A DNA stretch of 64,000 bases, from assembly GCF_031455095.1 (NCBI RefSeq), contig NZ_JAVDSB010000012.1:128240-192239 (forward strand), read 5' to 3'. How positions within the stretch are numbered: position 1 is the stretch's first letter; every line of letters starts with the position of its first letter. Source of the stretch: Paenibacillus_E qinlingensis_A. Its GTDB lineage: Bacteria > Bacillota > Bacilli > Paenibacillales > NBRC-103111. Under the pieces are notes generated by a model that searched no databases, was not told the origin of the DNA, and saw only the letters and a program-made list of their open reading frames with translations. The position numbers were made by a program, and so were the translations under genes. Positions 15,318 through 24,624 of the stretch are shown here, one piece after another.

Positions 15318-16604
15318 ATGAAACGTATCGGCTTTATTGGACTTGGCACAATGGGTAAGCCCATGGCTGCTAACCTTATTCAAAAAGGGTTTATGGTAAC
15401 TGTGTATAATCGAACTGCTGGCAAAGTGGACGAGCTTGAGCAAATGGGTGCTGAAGTTGCCCTTACTGCTGCGGAAGTCGCTCGCCATTCAGATGTGCTT
15501 TTCACAATGCTTAGCAATGATGCTGCGCTGCTTGAGACATTTTACAGTGAGCAGGGTATTCTGAGCGGTATTCACCCTGCACTCACGATTATTGACTCCA
15601 GCACCGTATCTCCTCAAACAAGTCAAAAGCTCGCAGAAGAGCTCGCTGCACACTTCGTCGACTTCCTCGATGCGCCTGTGACAGGCACGAAGCCTGCTGC
15701 TGAAGCAGGTACGCTTACGTTCATGGTCGGCGGCAGTAAAGAAGTGTTCGAGGAGCAGCTTGAATTGTTCCACGCGCTTGGCAGCAAAGCACTTTACCTA
15801 GGACCAAGTGGTTCTGGTTCTTATGCGAAGCTCGCCCACAATACGATGGTCGGGATTAACCTAGCAGGGCTTGCTGAAGGCATGTCCATTGCAACGAAAG
15901 CCGGGATTCACCCTGGCCAATTCTTAGAAATCGTCCGCTCCGGAGGAGCTAATAGTAAACAAGTCGAGCTCAAGGGCGAGAAAATTCTCGATCGCGATTT
16001 CAGCAATCAATTCTCATTGAAGCTGATGCTGAAGGATTTGCTCCTCGCGCAAGAAATCACCAGTAAATTTCAGTTGCCGACACCCATGCTGCAATCTGCG
16101 ACTAATCTGTTCCAAATCGGCCTAAGCAAGGGCTTAGGCGAAGAAGATCTTAGCGCTGTCATTAAGTGCTACGAGGAATGGATGGGACAAGCTGTTGTTA
16201 AGCCTAGTGCGCCTGTTGTTGCGGAACCGGTGAAAGCCGCTTCTCCACTCTCGGGCCGTGAACGCCGTAAGAATACACGGGTTCAGCTGGATATTAACTT
16301 GAAATTGTCCATCTATCAATGGGAGCAAGAAGGTTCTTTCTCCGGGCAAAACATCGATGGCACTCTCTTCGATCTGTCCGAAAGTGGACTCCAGATCACA
16401 ACGGATGTTCTGCTTGCCCCCGATATGTTCGTCGTCATCCACTTCCCACAAGAAGCTGGATTGCCGCCAATCACAGGTCGGGTCATTCGCATCGTGACCG
16501 AAGGACGCAGCTTCCGCTACGGTTGCATGCTTTCGGGACTGCCGCCCTATGTACGGATTAAGTTGGAGCAGTATATTGAGGATCATATTGGGAGTGCGGT
16601 ATAG
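15318..16604 (+). CDS. Beta-hydroxyacid dehydrogenase fused to a C-terminal PilZ domain
   Basis: The protein has 428 residues. Residues 1-290 are a complete 3-hydroxyisobutyrate dehydrogenase-type enzyme: Rossmann motif GFIGLGTMGKPMA (5-17), substrate loop DAPVTGTKPAAEAGTLTFMVGG (118-139, abbreviated DAPVTGTKPA..GTLTFMVGG), catalytic Lys171 in SYAKLAHNT, and the C-terminal helical domain. An Ala/Pro/Val linker (about 291-311) leads to a PilZ domain with both c-di-GMP motifs: R317-KNT-R321 and D352-L-S-E-S-G357. The whole is one uninterrupted frame with a GAGGTGAGGAC ribosome site. Known family roles are NAD(P)-dependent oxidation of small beta-hydroxyacids and c-di-GMP sensing; that the dinucleotide controls the enzyme is inference. 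Confidence 0.9.
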   Translation: MKRIGFIGLGTMGKPMAANLIQKGFMVTVYNRTAGKVDELEQMGAEVALTAAEVARHSDVLFTMLSNDAALLETFYSEQGILSGIHPALTIIDSSTVSPQTSQKLAEELAAHFVDFLDAPVTGTKPAAEAGTLTFMVGGSKEVFEEQLELFHALGSKALYLGPSGSGSYAKLAHNTMVGINLAGLAEGMSIATKAGIHPGQFLEIVRSGGANSKQVELKGEKILDRDFSNQFSLKLMLKDLLLAQEITSKFQLPTPMLQSATNLFQIGLSKGLGEEDLSAVIKCYEEWMGQAVVKPSAPVVAEPVKAASPLSGRERRKNTRVQLDINLKLSIYQWEQEGSFSGQNIDGTLFDLSESGLQITTDVLLAPDMFVVIHFPQEAGLPPITGRVIRIVTEGRSFRYGCMLSGLPPYVRIKLEQYIEDHIGSAV

Positions 16605-16616
16605 GACGTACTAATA

Positions 16617-16662
16617 AGAAAAGAACACGGTACTCCTTAGATGGAAGTCGGTGTTCTTTTTA
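16617..16662 (+). terminator. Terminator after the dehydrogenase-PilZ gene
   Basis: AAAAGAACAC and GTGTTCTTTTT flank about 23 bases, which themselves hold a weak inner pairing (ACTCC/GGAAGT). It also lies just past the stop of the opposing lysin gene at 16686, so it can end both transcripts. Confidence 0.8.
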
Positions 16663-16685
16663 AATTTACATTGCAATCAGATAGT

Positions 16686-17267
16686 TCACATCTGGCCTGA
16701 CACTTTTCGGAGCTCATTGGCTAGCCGGTGAAATTCTTCCCTAGCTTCGATATCATCCGTGCTTGTCCATGCTGCAGACAAAAAAGTAATAATTTTATTA
16801 GCATCTTCCGGACTCATCACATACTCCCTTTCCTCTTCTACTTGATCATAAAACGTCAAATTACTCCCTTCTATAATCCGAATCAACTTCTCCGCATACT
16901 GTGGATCTGTTGCATATCCTGCTCGAAGCAGTTCCCAGCTTGCTCTGCGATAATCTTGCTCATGTAGCACCTGTGCGTACCTTGGATTGCTAGCAATTAG
17001 TAAGGAGTGATCGCGAATGCTATCATGCCAGCTTTCATACACACGGAAACCATCTACAATTTGCAGCCACTTGCCGTTAATGAATTCCTGCGTAGTCTGC
17101 AGCTGCCCGCTTCCTTTAATCCCGAACAAATTATTGCCCGGGGCATAACGACCCCAACCGCTTTCTAGAATAGCTTGTGCGATGGTCACACTAGCCAAAA
17201 TGCCAAATGACTGCATATCCACTTGTGCGGCTGGAGCGATTTGCTCAATAAACATATCCTTGCTCAT
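16686..17267 (-). CDS. Tailocin endolysin, glucosaminidase (GH73) domain
   Basis: The 193-residue protein has a GH73/LytG-type glucosaminidase domain at about 1-150: FGILASVTIAQAILESGWGR (with the catalytic Glu in ILESGWG), NNLFGIKG, FRVYESWHDSIRDHS and YATDPQYAEKLIRII. It cleaves between N-acetylglucosamine and N-acetylmuramic acid in peptidoglycan. There is no signal peptide, so export depends on the holin. The last 40 residues are a helical tail of unknown role. Its ATG overlaps the stop of the holin gene by four bases (ATGA), a translationally coupled lysis cassette. Confidence 0.88.
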   Translation of the reverse strand: MSKDMFIEQIAPAAQVDMQSFGILASVTIAQAILESGWGRYAPGNNLFGIKGSGQLQTTQEFINGKWLQIVDGFRVYESWHDSIRDHSLLIASNPRYAQVLHEQDYRRASWELLRAGYATDPQYAEKLIRIIEGSNLTFYDQVEEEREYVMSPEDANKIITFLSAAWTSTDDIEAREEFHRLANELRKVSGQM

Positions 17268-17662
17268 AGCCCTTCCCCTTTGCTTCGCAACACTTGAATC
17301 ATTTGCTTCAAAAAAATGGGAAGTGGCAAACCTAATCGTCCATAATTTTCAGTAATCGAAATAAACTCATTCGCCAAGTAAAAATAAATCGCGCCCGTCA
17401 TCATCAGATCTGTGTCCAACAGAATGTCCATACGATGCGCCAGCATAATGACAAGCAACATTAATCCTTTGCGTGCAAGGCCCCAGAAACCCACTTGACT
17501 GTTGAGGCCCTGCTGCTCTTTGATCGAGGCCGCCATACCAGTGATATAATCCACGAGTATCGCCATGAGGAAAAGGCCTATGAGCTCATTCCACCCGCCG
17601 AAGGCATAGGTGGCTATTAATCCGAGAGTGGCTGTGATTAAGTTGAAATTGATTTGGTTCAT
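17264..17662 (-). CDS. Phage holin
   Basis: The protein has 132 residues from the ATG at 17662, nine bases after AAGGAG. About three hydrophobic segments are visible: ATLGLIATYAFGGWNELIGLF (in two parts, ATLGLIATYAF and NELIGLFLMAILVDY), GFWGLARKGLMLLVIMLAHR and MTGAIYFYLANEFISI. LVDYITGMAAS followed by GFWGLARK is the signature of the TcdE/Cph1-type (phi29-like) holins. It would permeabilise the membrane to release lysin at the end of tail assembly. It is coupled by a four-base overlap to the lysin gene. Confidence 0.88.
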   Translation of the reverse strand: MNQINFNLITATLGLIATYAFGGWNELIGLFLMAILVDYITGMAASIKEQQGLNSQVGFWGLARKGLMLLVIMLAHRMDILLDTDLMMTGAIYFYLANEFISITENYGRLGLPLPIFLKQMIQVLRSKGEGL

Positions 17663-17705
17663 GCGTTTGTGCTCCTTTCTTGTGGGATTTGGGGAAAGTC
17701 CTCGA

Positions 17706-17843
17706 TTACAAGCGATTATCATTGTTATATTGTGGGTCGTTTTCTGTTTTCAGCGCCATAACCATGTTGTATTCGTCCTGATTGATCCATCCATTAAGTA
17801 GTGCTGTGAAGTTGCTATTTTTCTTTTTATTGCTCGACTTATT
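17706..17843 (-). pseudogene. Possible remnant of a small tail gene
   Basis: A 45-codon frame without a usable start ends at 17706. It reads TALLNGWINQDEYNMVMALK and then a Gln/Asn-rich end. The 'GWI..EEY..v.AL' pattern resembles the C-terminal parts of small XkdX/XkdW-type proteins, and XkdX occupies this position, between fibre and holin, in PBSX. With no start codon and no ribosome site before the internal ATG it is probably decayed. The rest of the gap (17844-18087) shows nothing I can assign. Confidence 0.3.
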
Positions 17844-18087
17844 TTAATAATGGAACTGCAACGAAAAACTGGTTTTGTCAATTCTTCGCTCAGGTATGAA
17901 ATTCAATTCCCGATGTATTATGTTGACCCTATACCGAATTCACTCGGCGAAGTCTTGCTAATAGAATGGAAACTCCGACTGTCCCGCGTATGATTCGAAG
18001 TCTTGGTCTATTGTCGTTTCGACTCCCCCTACTTACCACTCGCGTAACCTAATATAATCTTCTGCCAGTATGCATTTTAATATCTCT

Positions 18088-21057
18088 CTATCCAATAAGT
18101 ACTGTAGTAAACGTTCCACCACCACCCCAACCCACACCTGAATTCCCTTGTGCATAATAGGTAACGCGACAACCAGTGGATGTTACATTTGTTAGAGTAC
18201 AGGAAACTGTAAAAGACCCACCATTAACACTGAAGTATGAACCACCTCCTAGGAAGTTTGTGGAATCGGTAGTTGCTGAGGCAGTAATTCCAAGCATCCC
18301 ACCTCCACCACCGTTTGCTATCATTGAGACTGAAGTGCCATAAAACAACACAAACTTAGGTGCAAATGTCAAACCAGTAAAATCTAAAAAAAATGAGTTT
18401 GGTGGAGAACTATAGTTGGTAGATACAGGATTTGCATTTGAGAATTTTGCAGATTTTAACGTTGTCATATCTCCAACTACACCAAATATATTTACGCCTG
18501 ATTTAATATTAGCCGCTATAAAATCAGGATCATCCCAATAAACACTTGAGTTACCATCCCAATAGCCATTTGGCACTTGAATAGCCATACGTCCTAATGA
18601 GCCTGCCCCATTAAGACCAATTTGGGATGTATTGCGGTTAGGCATCGTCCCAGTAAGTCCCGAACTCATTCCATTCGTGAACGTTTTCCCAGCCAATACG
18701 TCAGCTGCAACCGCGTTACCCGAACCTGTAGAAATAGAACTTATCTTCGTACTTAATGTTGTAAATGAATCGCTTCCTGAAGCTGGTATACCCTTGCCAG
18801 TAATCGCGGAAGCGACCGCTGTTTTACCGTTACTGACAGAAGTAAAAAGCTCTGTAACAGACCTTTCTAAATCAGCTTGATTTTGTACGACGGAATCCAC
18901 AACAGTTTTAAGATTACTCGCCGTTTCAATATTTATAGCTTGCAGTGATGTTGATAATAGATATTGATCAAGTGCAATGTATGTGACTTCATATGTTGCT
19001 GTTGGGTCGAAGTTTGCATATGATATAGTTGCACTTGCTCCACCATAGGCAGAAACAGAGCCCACATAGTTAGAGTAAATAGTCCATTGCTTGTCTTCTT
19101 TACCGTTCTTATAAATCACTAAAATTCTGTTAGTTCTGTTTTTCACGAAATTAGATGCGTTGATTAGCACAAAATCGAGTTGTGGTCTTATATAAGGATT
19201 CGCCTTCTCACGTACAACAACACCTTGCCCTACTTCAATTTGATTCAATCCTGCGTGAAGTGACATACTTTCTTCTACTTGGATTTCTTCAAATGTTGGT
19301 GTAGCAAGTTGATAAGTTAATTTGTAAGGTGTTGAACCCAGCCAAGTTGTCGGCGTTGTCGGCATTACGGACAAATTGTAATCCACACCAACCGTTCCAT
19401 TTCCTGCCGCATTACCTACCTTTCTCCACCGCTTTGTGCCTGTTATATACGGCAATGATGTCGAAGAAGAATCATGCATTGCCCAACCATAGAAATACGC
19501 TTTAATCTCATCTGCTGTAGGTGTATATGTCTCTCCCCAACCGCTGTCCGTGTCAAAAATCCACATTTCAACAACGTTAGAGGCACCGTTTGTATATACA
19601 ATATCGCCAGTACTAACTGATCCAGAGTAATTAGTAAGTATTTTCCCATCATACTTAACGGCTGTTTTTGTCGTTTGTGAATTATACATTCCTACAACGG
19701 TATTGATGTATACTTTCTTATATCCTACTGCATCTTCTCCAAATATCCATGCCAAACTCCCGTCAAGCACCATATCCTTAAAACGCTTCTCAACAAAGTA
19801 TTTGCCGTCACGCTTGAATAATGAGTCATATACTGTCACATCTAAATTTGATGCTAATTGCGTATTCAGGAATGCAAGCCTATCGTCATTACGTGGCTTG
19901 AATGGTTTAGCTGTCGATCCAAGGTTAAGCATAGGGTTAGAGAATGTGAATGTTCCTGCCCCTAATGTATCATTGCTGAAATACAAACGAATACTCTTTG
20001 CAAGGTTTGGGGCGGTAAACGTAATCGACTGCGCTGTGCTCCATCCTGTGCCACCAATCATAGCTCCGCCAGATGAATCTATAGGGTCAAGTGCTATTTT
20101 TCCATTATGTGTTATGGAAAAAGTGTACTGTTGTCCTACTATGGCGGGTATGTCAATATAATTTAATTGACTGTTTGCAGTAGCAGAAAGTGTTAATTTG
20201 TAAGGTTCGCTTACTACTGCATTTGCATGTAATGTCGCCTCATTAAATGTCGGCGCTTGATTCTCCCCATATTTAATTAGATAAGGTGCACTTACATGCT
20301 TTATATCATCTACGTATGGGTATTTAGCGGCAATGTAGGCTTGTGCATTTGCTGTTGTAAGCCCGTCGATATATGCTTTTTCTGTTGCGGCGATTTCGTA
20401 TAAACGAATCCCATCAACGTATGCAATTTGACCACTTAACCCATTAATAACGAACCTAACTTTAGCAGAAATAGCCCCAGTTAAGTTAGCAGAGCCGAGG
20501 GTAACGTAAGCAACTTGAAATTTTGTTGTGTCTGTTATTACATTTGTTTGGGTTTGTGAAGAACCGACCACATTCCATAAGGCTAGCCCATTTGTAGCAC
20601 TACCATTTTTTATATCACTGACGATAAGATAATTCTTCGTGAGGTTTAACCTACTGATTAATTCAGCGGATTCGATCACGCCTTGCGTTGAAGTAAGCGT
20701 ACCTCTGAAAGAGTTACTGCCTATTGCTTTATTTGTTGAATCTAATGCGGCAGTTAATTGAATCGTTACCCATTTACTTACATCCTCACAATTCCCATCA
20801 CGCCCTAGTAAGTTAACCAACGTGCGCCCCTTGACATTCAAGTTGTCAAACGGTGAACTTTGTGGAACATTGACAACCTGCAATCCATTGACTAGATTTA
20901 CAGCTGCTGGTGGTGGACTCACACTTACTTGCGCTCCGATCTGCGCATCAATCCTATCCCAGTTGTCATTTAGCATCGTGTTAATATCAAATGTATCATT
21001 GCCGTCCGTGGACGGATTTTTCTTATACAATCCTATATTCGTAGTAGTGCTAGACAT
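18088..21057 (-). CDS. Tailocin tail fibre / receptor-binding protein
   Basis: The 989-residue protein begins MSSTTTNIGLYKKNPSTDGN, followed by TMLNDNWDRIDAQIG: the attachment segment common to tail fibres of Gram-positive phages. A long variable middle includes beta-sandwich-like segments with PYKLT..ATANSQLNYIDIPA and IRLYFSND, suggestive of carbohydrate-binding modules. The C-terminal third has the 'VLAGKTFTNGMSSGLTGTMPNR' type repeat (VLAGKTF, GLTGTMPNR, GYWDGNSSV) and a Gly-rich end (GVGWGGGG) typical of receptor-binding tips. It should determine target range. It sits at the distal end of the tail operon, followed by the lysis genes. No recombinase or alternative fibre cassette is seen next to it. 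Confidence 0.82.
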   Translation of the reverse strand: MSSTTTNIGLYKKNPSTDGNDTFDINTMLNDNWDRIDAQIGAQVSVSPPPAAVNLVNGLQVVNVPQSSPFDNLNVKGRTLVNLLGRDGNCEDVSKWVTIQLTAALDSTNKAIGSNSFRGTLTSTQGVIESAELISRLNLTKNYLIVSDIKNGSATNGLALWNVVGSSQTQTNVITDTTKFQVAYVTLGSANLTGAISAKVRFVINGLSGQIAYVDGIRLYEIAATEKAYIDGLTTANAQAYIAAKYPYVDDIKHVSAPYLIKYGENQAPTFNEATLHANAVVSEPYKLTLSATANSQLNYIDIPAIVGQQYTFSITHNGKIALDPIDSSGGAMIGGTGWSTAQSITFTAPNLAKSIRLYFSNDTLGAGTFTFSNPMLNLGSTAKPFKPRNDDRLAFLNTQLASNLDVTVYDSLFKRDGKYFVEKRFKDMVLDGSLAWIFGEDAVGYKKVYINTVVGMYNSQTTKTAVKYDGKILTNYSGSVSTGDIVYTNGASNVVEMWIFDTDSGWGETYTPTADEIKAYFYGWAMHDSSSTSLPYITGTKRWRKVGNAAGNGTVGVDYNLSVMPTTPTTWLGSTPYKLTYQLATPTFEEIQVEESMSLHAGLNQIEVGQGVVVREKANPYIRPQLDFVLINASNFVKNRTNRILVIYKNGKEDKQWTIYSNYVGSVSAYGGASATISYANFDPTATYEVTYIALDQYLLSTSLQAINIETASNLKTVVDSVVQNQADLERSVTELFTSVSNGKTAVASAITGKGIPASGSDSFTTLSTKISSISTGSGNAVAADVLAGKTFTNGMSSGLTGTMPNRNTSQIGLNGAGSLGRMAIQVPNGYWDGNSSVYWDDPDFIAANIKSGVNIFGVVGDMTTLKSAKFSNANPVSTNYSSPPNSFFLDFTGLTFAPKFVLFYGTSVSMIANGGGGGMLGITASATTDSTNFLGGGSYFSVNGGSFTVSCTLTNVTSTGCRVTYYAQGNSGVGWGGGGTFTTVLIG

Positions 21058-21074
21058 ATGTTTTTCCCTCCATT

Positions 21075-21641
21075 TTAAACGGGAATGAATGGCGCGAAGT
21101 CGGTCATTTTCCTCGTTTGAATTTCATTAATGGTCAATGTTTGATGCAACTGGCTAAGCAAGAAATACTGGTATTGATAAATCACCTGCAAATGAGCCGG
21201 CTTAATGTCCTCAATCGCAGCCTTCAAATCATTCATGTTAGGCGGCGTCCCCAACGTATCCACGAACCGCACCGTAAACTGGTACGAAGCCGGCTGCTGC
21301 GTGACCTCCACCACACCGCGCTCGTAAGCCTCGGCCACGCTCTGAATCAAATCCACAGTGACGGTCCCGACGCCACGCAGCTTGGCGTTGATCACCGACC
21401 GACGCTGATCGTCGGGCTTACCAGGCACTGACGCGATGCCGAGCTCAGCTTCCCACGCGTCCAGCCCCCACGTCGCAGAGCTGACAAAAAATTGCTCCAA
21501 TGTCTCCTCCAAGGAGACACGCAATTGATCGAGCTCGGCCCCTTGGGCTTGCAGGATCGAGCCCATGACGCGCGATGTCTCGTAGTAATCCGGCAAGTAG
21601 CCCAGCATCCGCTTGCCGCTTGTTGAAGTCACTTGTGTCAT
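21075..21641 (-). CDS. xkdU: Baseplate/tail protein of the YmfQ (DUF2313) family, XkdU-like
   Basis: The 188-residue protein opens LGYLPDYYETSRVMGSILQAQ after a short leader. The section SATWGLDAWEAELGI (about 55-69) and the following DDQRRSVINAKLRG are the DUF2313 hallmarks, comparable to Mu gp48 and PBSX XkdU. It contributes to the baseplate wedge between gpJ and the fibre. It overlaps the upstream baseplate J gene by four bases and lies 17 bases before the fibre gene. Confidence 0.88.
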   Translation of the reverse strand: MTQVTSTSGKRMLGYLPDYYETSRVMGSILQAQGAELDQLRVSLEETLEQFFVSSATWGLDAWEAELGIASVPGKPDDQRRSVINAKLRGVGTVTVDLIQSVAEAYERGVVEVTQQPASYQFTVRFVDTLGTPPNMNDLKAAIEDIKPAHLQVIYQYQYFLLSQLHQTLTINEIQTRKMTDFAPFIPV

Positions 21642-22747
21642 ACTAGCGACACCGTCCCCACAACGGCAACTTGCCCAACGTTGATCGCGATGTTAGAGCT
21701 GCCGCCATTCATCAGCAAGTTGACATAATCCTGCACGCCCGGCGTGTCTAGCAACAAGGAACCTATGCGCACATAGCGAACCGCGGGATCATTAGAGAAC
21801 GCCAGTTCGTATAAATAAGCGCGAACGGCCTCAGTGAAATCATTTTTCACCTGTGCCAACGTCCTTGTTCCGTTTAATGTAAGATCAGCCTGAATGCCAA
21901 TCGCAACCTCAGCAGCTGCCTCCACAGTGACGACCGCCCCAATCGGAGCTTTCCCCACCAGTGGTGGAGCAGGGTAAATGTACTGCTGCACAGCTGTGAC
22001 GATGGAAGAAGGAACACTCCTTTTATCCGTGCCGATGATGACAACCTTAACCGTACCTGGCCCCTGCCATAACGGCAGAACCTGTGCGGCACCCACACCA
22101 GCCACATCGAGCGCCCAGTTCAAATAATCAGCTTTATTCCCACTTGTACCAGGAGAACGCACTTTGGCGTAATAACGATTGAGCAGCGAGTCATCTTTCT
22201 CTACGTCCGCTCCACTTGTCATCTGCGCGGGATTCGTCACGCTCGTTATACCTACAATTGGCGTTACCAAAAGGCTTATAGCTCCACTCGGTACATTTCC
22301 TTTCGTACCACCATCAACTGCCGAAACGGACACCATCACATATCCAGAGTTATCCACAACTACTGCATCCAGTGTCTCAAACATCACGGACGACGTGCCA
22401 TGAATGTTATCTGCCAATGTACCTACCCGCGATCCTTGTGGGACAACCGTTCCCGAAGCGCCTGTAAATTTCACTTGACCGACAGCCTTGATTGCATCTT
22501 TGCGCGTAATACCTCGCTCCGCACAGCGTAAGTCCAAATACGGTCCAAAGGTCGTTCCCGCGAATCCTCTTCGCAGAACCTCCTGTGACTGCAGCGCTGC
22601 AAGTGCCAACTCTATGGAAGCTGGAGCCAAAGCATCCCAGATATACGAACCTTCTGACTTGTCCAAATCGGAAGGCAAACTGACTAACATGCGACTCCGA
22701 ATCTCTTCTTCTGTCTGTTCTACCAAATAATCGGGTAAACTTGCCAT
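21638..22747 (-). CDS. xkdT: Baseplate J/gp47 family protein, XkdT-like
   Basis: The 369-residue protein starts MASLPDYLVEQTEEEIRSRM with SYIWDALAPASIELALA (about 33-49). Central features are RCAERGITRKDAIKAVGQVKF, TGASGTVVPQGSRVGT (about 91-106) and LLNRYYAKVRSPGTSGNKADY (in parts: LLNRYYAKVR, GTSGNKADY), all typical of baseplate protein J. It forms the wedge that links tube and fibre network. It lies one base after XkdS and overlaps XkdU. Confidence 0.92.
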   Translation of the reverse strand: MASLPDYLVEQTEEEIRSRMLVSLPSDLDKSEGSYIWDALAPASIELALAALQSQEVLRRGFAGTTFGPYLDLRCAERGITRKDAIKAVGQVKFTGASGTVVPQGSRVGTLADNIHGTSSVMFETLDAVVVDNSGYVMVSVSAVDGGTKGNVPSGAISLLVTPIVGITSVTNPAQMTSGADVEKDDSLLNRYYAKVRSPGTSGNKADYLNWALDVAGVGAAQVLPLWQGPGTVKVVIIGTDKRSVPSSIVTAVQQYIYPAPPLVGKAPIGAVVTVEAAAEVAIGIQADLTLNGTRTLAQVKNDFTEAVRAYLYELAFSNDPAVRYVRIGSLLLDTPGVQDYVNLLMNGGSSNIAINVGQVAVVGTVSLV

Positions 22748-22748
22748 A

Positions 22749-23234
22749 TTAATTGATCACCACACTTCCTTTTATGTTCTTTTGCTCGCCACGTATGTTC
22801 ACGATTTCACATTGAAATGAGCACCCCTCTTTTTCCCAATTAAATGTAAAATGGCGAACATCCGCCGTACGCGGATCGACCTTCACAGTCTCCGTCGTCA
22901 TACGTAAAATCTCCATTTCATTCGCTTGACGCGACAAATGCCGGGCAATCAAATCATCATACTCCTGGCCATAGGCCCGGGAATACACTAGATGGGTGTA
23001 CCGTCGCGAACGCAGCGCCTTTTGGCACCATTCCAGCCAAGCTTCGGTACCCACACATTCCGCGATCTTCCCCGTTGGGGTCGTTACGAACTCACCTACG
23101 GAATGGTCAAACTTCGGACTGCGTCCGAAGGGAATCGCTCCCTTTTTGCCAGCTGCCAAAAATGCCTCCGTTCTTGTTCCAACTCCAACCCCAGTCCCAG
23201 AACTCGCGCCAACTACCGGAAATAAATTCGGCAT
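22749..23234 (-). CDS. xkdS: DUF2634 baseplate protein, XkdS-like
   Basis: The 161-residue protein has the DUF2634 core (about 45-155): ECVGTEAWLEWCQKALRSRR, YTHLVYSRAYGQEYDDLI and DVRHFTFNWEKEGCSFQCEI. It corresponds to T4 gp25 / PBSX XkdS, a baseplate wedge component. The first 40 residues are a Gly/Ser/Thr-rich segment of low complexity not usual for the family. It starts one base after the stop of XkdR. Confidence 0.88.
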   Translation of the reverse strand: MPNLFPVVGASSGTGVGVGTRTEAFLAAGKKGAIPFGRSPKFDHSVGEFVTTPTGKIAECVGTEAWLEWCQKALRSRRYTHLVYSRAYGQEYDDLIARHLSRQANEMEILRMTTETVKVDPRTADVRHFTFNWEKEGCSFQCEIVNIRGEQKNIKGSVVIN

Positions 23235-23624
23235 CTATTTCACCACCTTACACAGAATCACGGCATCGTTGCCATCATCAATTGGAATCGCGAGCACGCG
23301 GTCCCCAGGCTTCAAGCCATGCTGAAACTCCATTCGCACATCCTCAATCTCCGACTCTGAAAAAGCAAACGTACCCTGCCCCGCTACGGGAACACTGCCG
23401 CTGGTTAAGCCTGAAACCGTGCCCGCTAGCGCGAAACTTGGCAGATGAAGCTTAGCCATCCAATCCGCCACATAATAATCTGCGATTTCGTGCTTAAAAC
23501 GATCGAGTTTCAACCCACCAGCAGTCATTGTGCCTAATTCCGCCGGTAAACCGGATACCGCTGATGCGGCATGACCAGACATCCGACTGTCCAATAAGGT
23601 AGCTAATTTTTTATACGGATTCAT
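23235..23624 (-). CDS. xkdR: DUF2577 baseplate protein, XkdR-like
   Basis: The 129-residue protein begins MNPYKKLATLLDSRMSGHAA. It contains GLKLDRFKHEIADYYVADWM (about 49-68) and ends LKPGDRVLAIPIDDGNDAVILCKVVK (abbreviated GDRVLAIPIDDGND), a small OB-like barrel end. This is the DUF2577 family that accompanies XkdQ and XkdS in all PBSX-like tails. It overlaps the end of XkdQ by 14 bases, consistent with coupled translation. Confidence 0.88.
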   Translation of the reverse strand: MNPYKKLATLLDSRMSGHAASAVSGLPAELGTMTAGGLKLDRFKHEIADYYVADWMAKLHLPSFALAGTVSGLTSGSVPVAGQGTFAFSESEIEDVRMEFQHGLKPGDRVLAIPIDDGNDAVILCKVVK

Positions 23625-24624
23625 TCATGTAATACCTCCTTCTGACAAGTTCGGGACTGCCGAGTTCCAGTACCATTTTGCCGGGATCCCCTAACTCGTG
23701 TCTGACCGACATCGCAATGAGCTCCATCCCGCTTCCCGCCAAATCTACCTTATCTCCAGCGCGAATGGTGTTAATATCCAGCGATGTGACGCTAATGGTC
23801 TCCTGCACACCTGTAAGCATCGCATGCGCAGCTTCTTTAGCCTCAGAAACGGATTGAAAGCTGCTGTCTTGGACGATTTTTTGCAGCGTACCTAGCTCCG
23901 CAATCTCTCCTTCTTCTACCGCCAACACTTGCGCTACGACGTCATCCCCTGCCGCTTTCGTGCCGAGCACCTTCACTTTCGTAACGGCTCCTTCGAGCGT
24001 CCGCTTTTGCATAATGTTCATTACATTCTCACTCGGCTCCAAGGACCACACGGTTGCATTACTGCCAATTTCCACAAGCTCCAGCCCGTTAATTGTCATG
24101 CGTGGACGGTACATCGGGCCGCCTTTCTTGGCTGTTTCCTTGAGATCCTTCATGATCATGGCGTATATGTTCTCCGAACGGTACATCGCTTTGGCAAGCT
24201 TGATACCTGTGTCAGGCAACTGACCAAGCTGAATATGCCAATCCTCAGCATACCTGCGTAAGCGCTCATCTGCCTTCATACCGCCTGGAAATACATACTC
24301 ATCCTCCGATTTAGCCAAATAAATCGTCCGATCATACATCGTGACGGTTAGCCGATCCATACGCTCATAACTGTTCTCGCACTGCCACACAACGGCTGGA
24401 TGCAGCAAATCCACTTGCTCTGCCCCGCCATATGGCTTGCCTAGCACACGAACAGCTTGACCTGGCTTTATCCCAGGAAAATTCGGCGTCACCACGATCG
24501 TCGCTTGCGCCCGATAGGAGATTTCGTCGAGCGCTTCTTCCAACGTCATTTCATAAATCAAATCCCCTAAAGCATATTGCTCATCCAGCCAAATATCGTA
24601 AGACCCACTCGTCCAAACGGCCAT
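23611..24624 (-). CDS. xkdQ: XkdQ/YqbQ family tail hub protein
   Basis: The 337-residue protein has the fold of phage late-control D / gp27-like hub proteins. Features are YEMTLEEALDEISYRAQATI near the N-terminus (about 24), RLTVTMYDRTIYLAKSEDEYVF (in part: TVTMYDRTIYL) and the C-terminal GDKVDLAGSGMELIAMSVRHEL followed by GKMVLEL. It forms the hub under the tube together with the LysM protein. Its ATG overlaps the XkdP-like stop by one base (TAATG). Confidence 0.9.
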   Translation of the reverse strand: MAVWTSGSYDIWLDEQYALGDLIYEMTLEEALDEISYRAQATIVVTPNFPGIKPGQAVRVLGKPYGGAEQVDLLHPAVVWQCENSYERMDRLTVTMYDRTIYLAKSEDEYVFPGGMKADERLRRYAEDWHIQLGQLPDTGIKLAKAMYRSENIYAMIMKDLKETAKKGGPMYRPRMTINGLELVEIGSNATVWSLEPSENVMNIMQKRTLEGAVTKVKVLGTKAAGDDVVAQVLAVEEGEIAELGTLQKIVQDSSFQSVSEAKEAAHAMLTGVQETISVTSLDINTIRAGDKVDLAGSGMELIAMSVRHELGDPGKMVLELGSPELVRRRYYMNESV

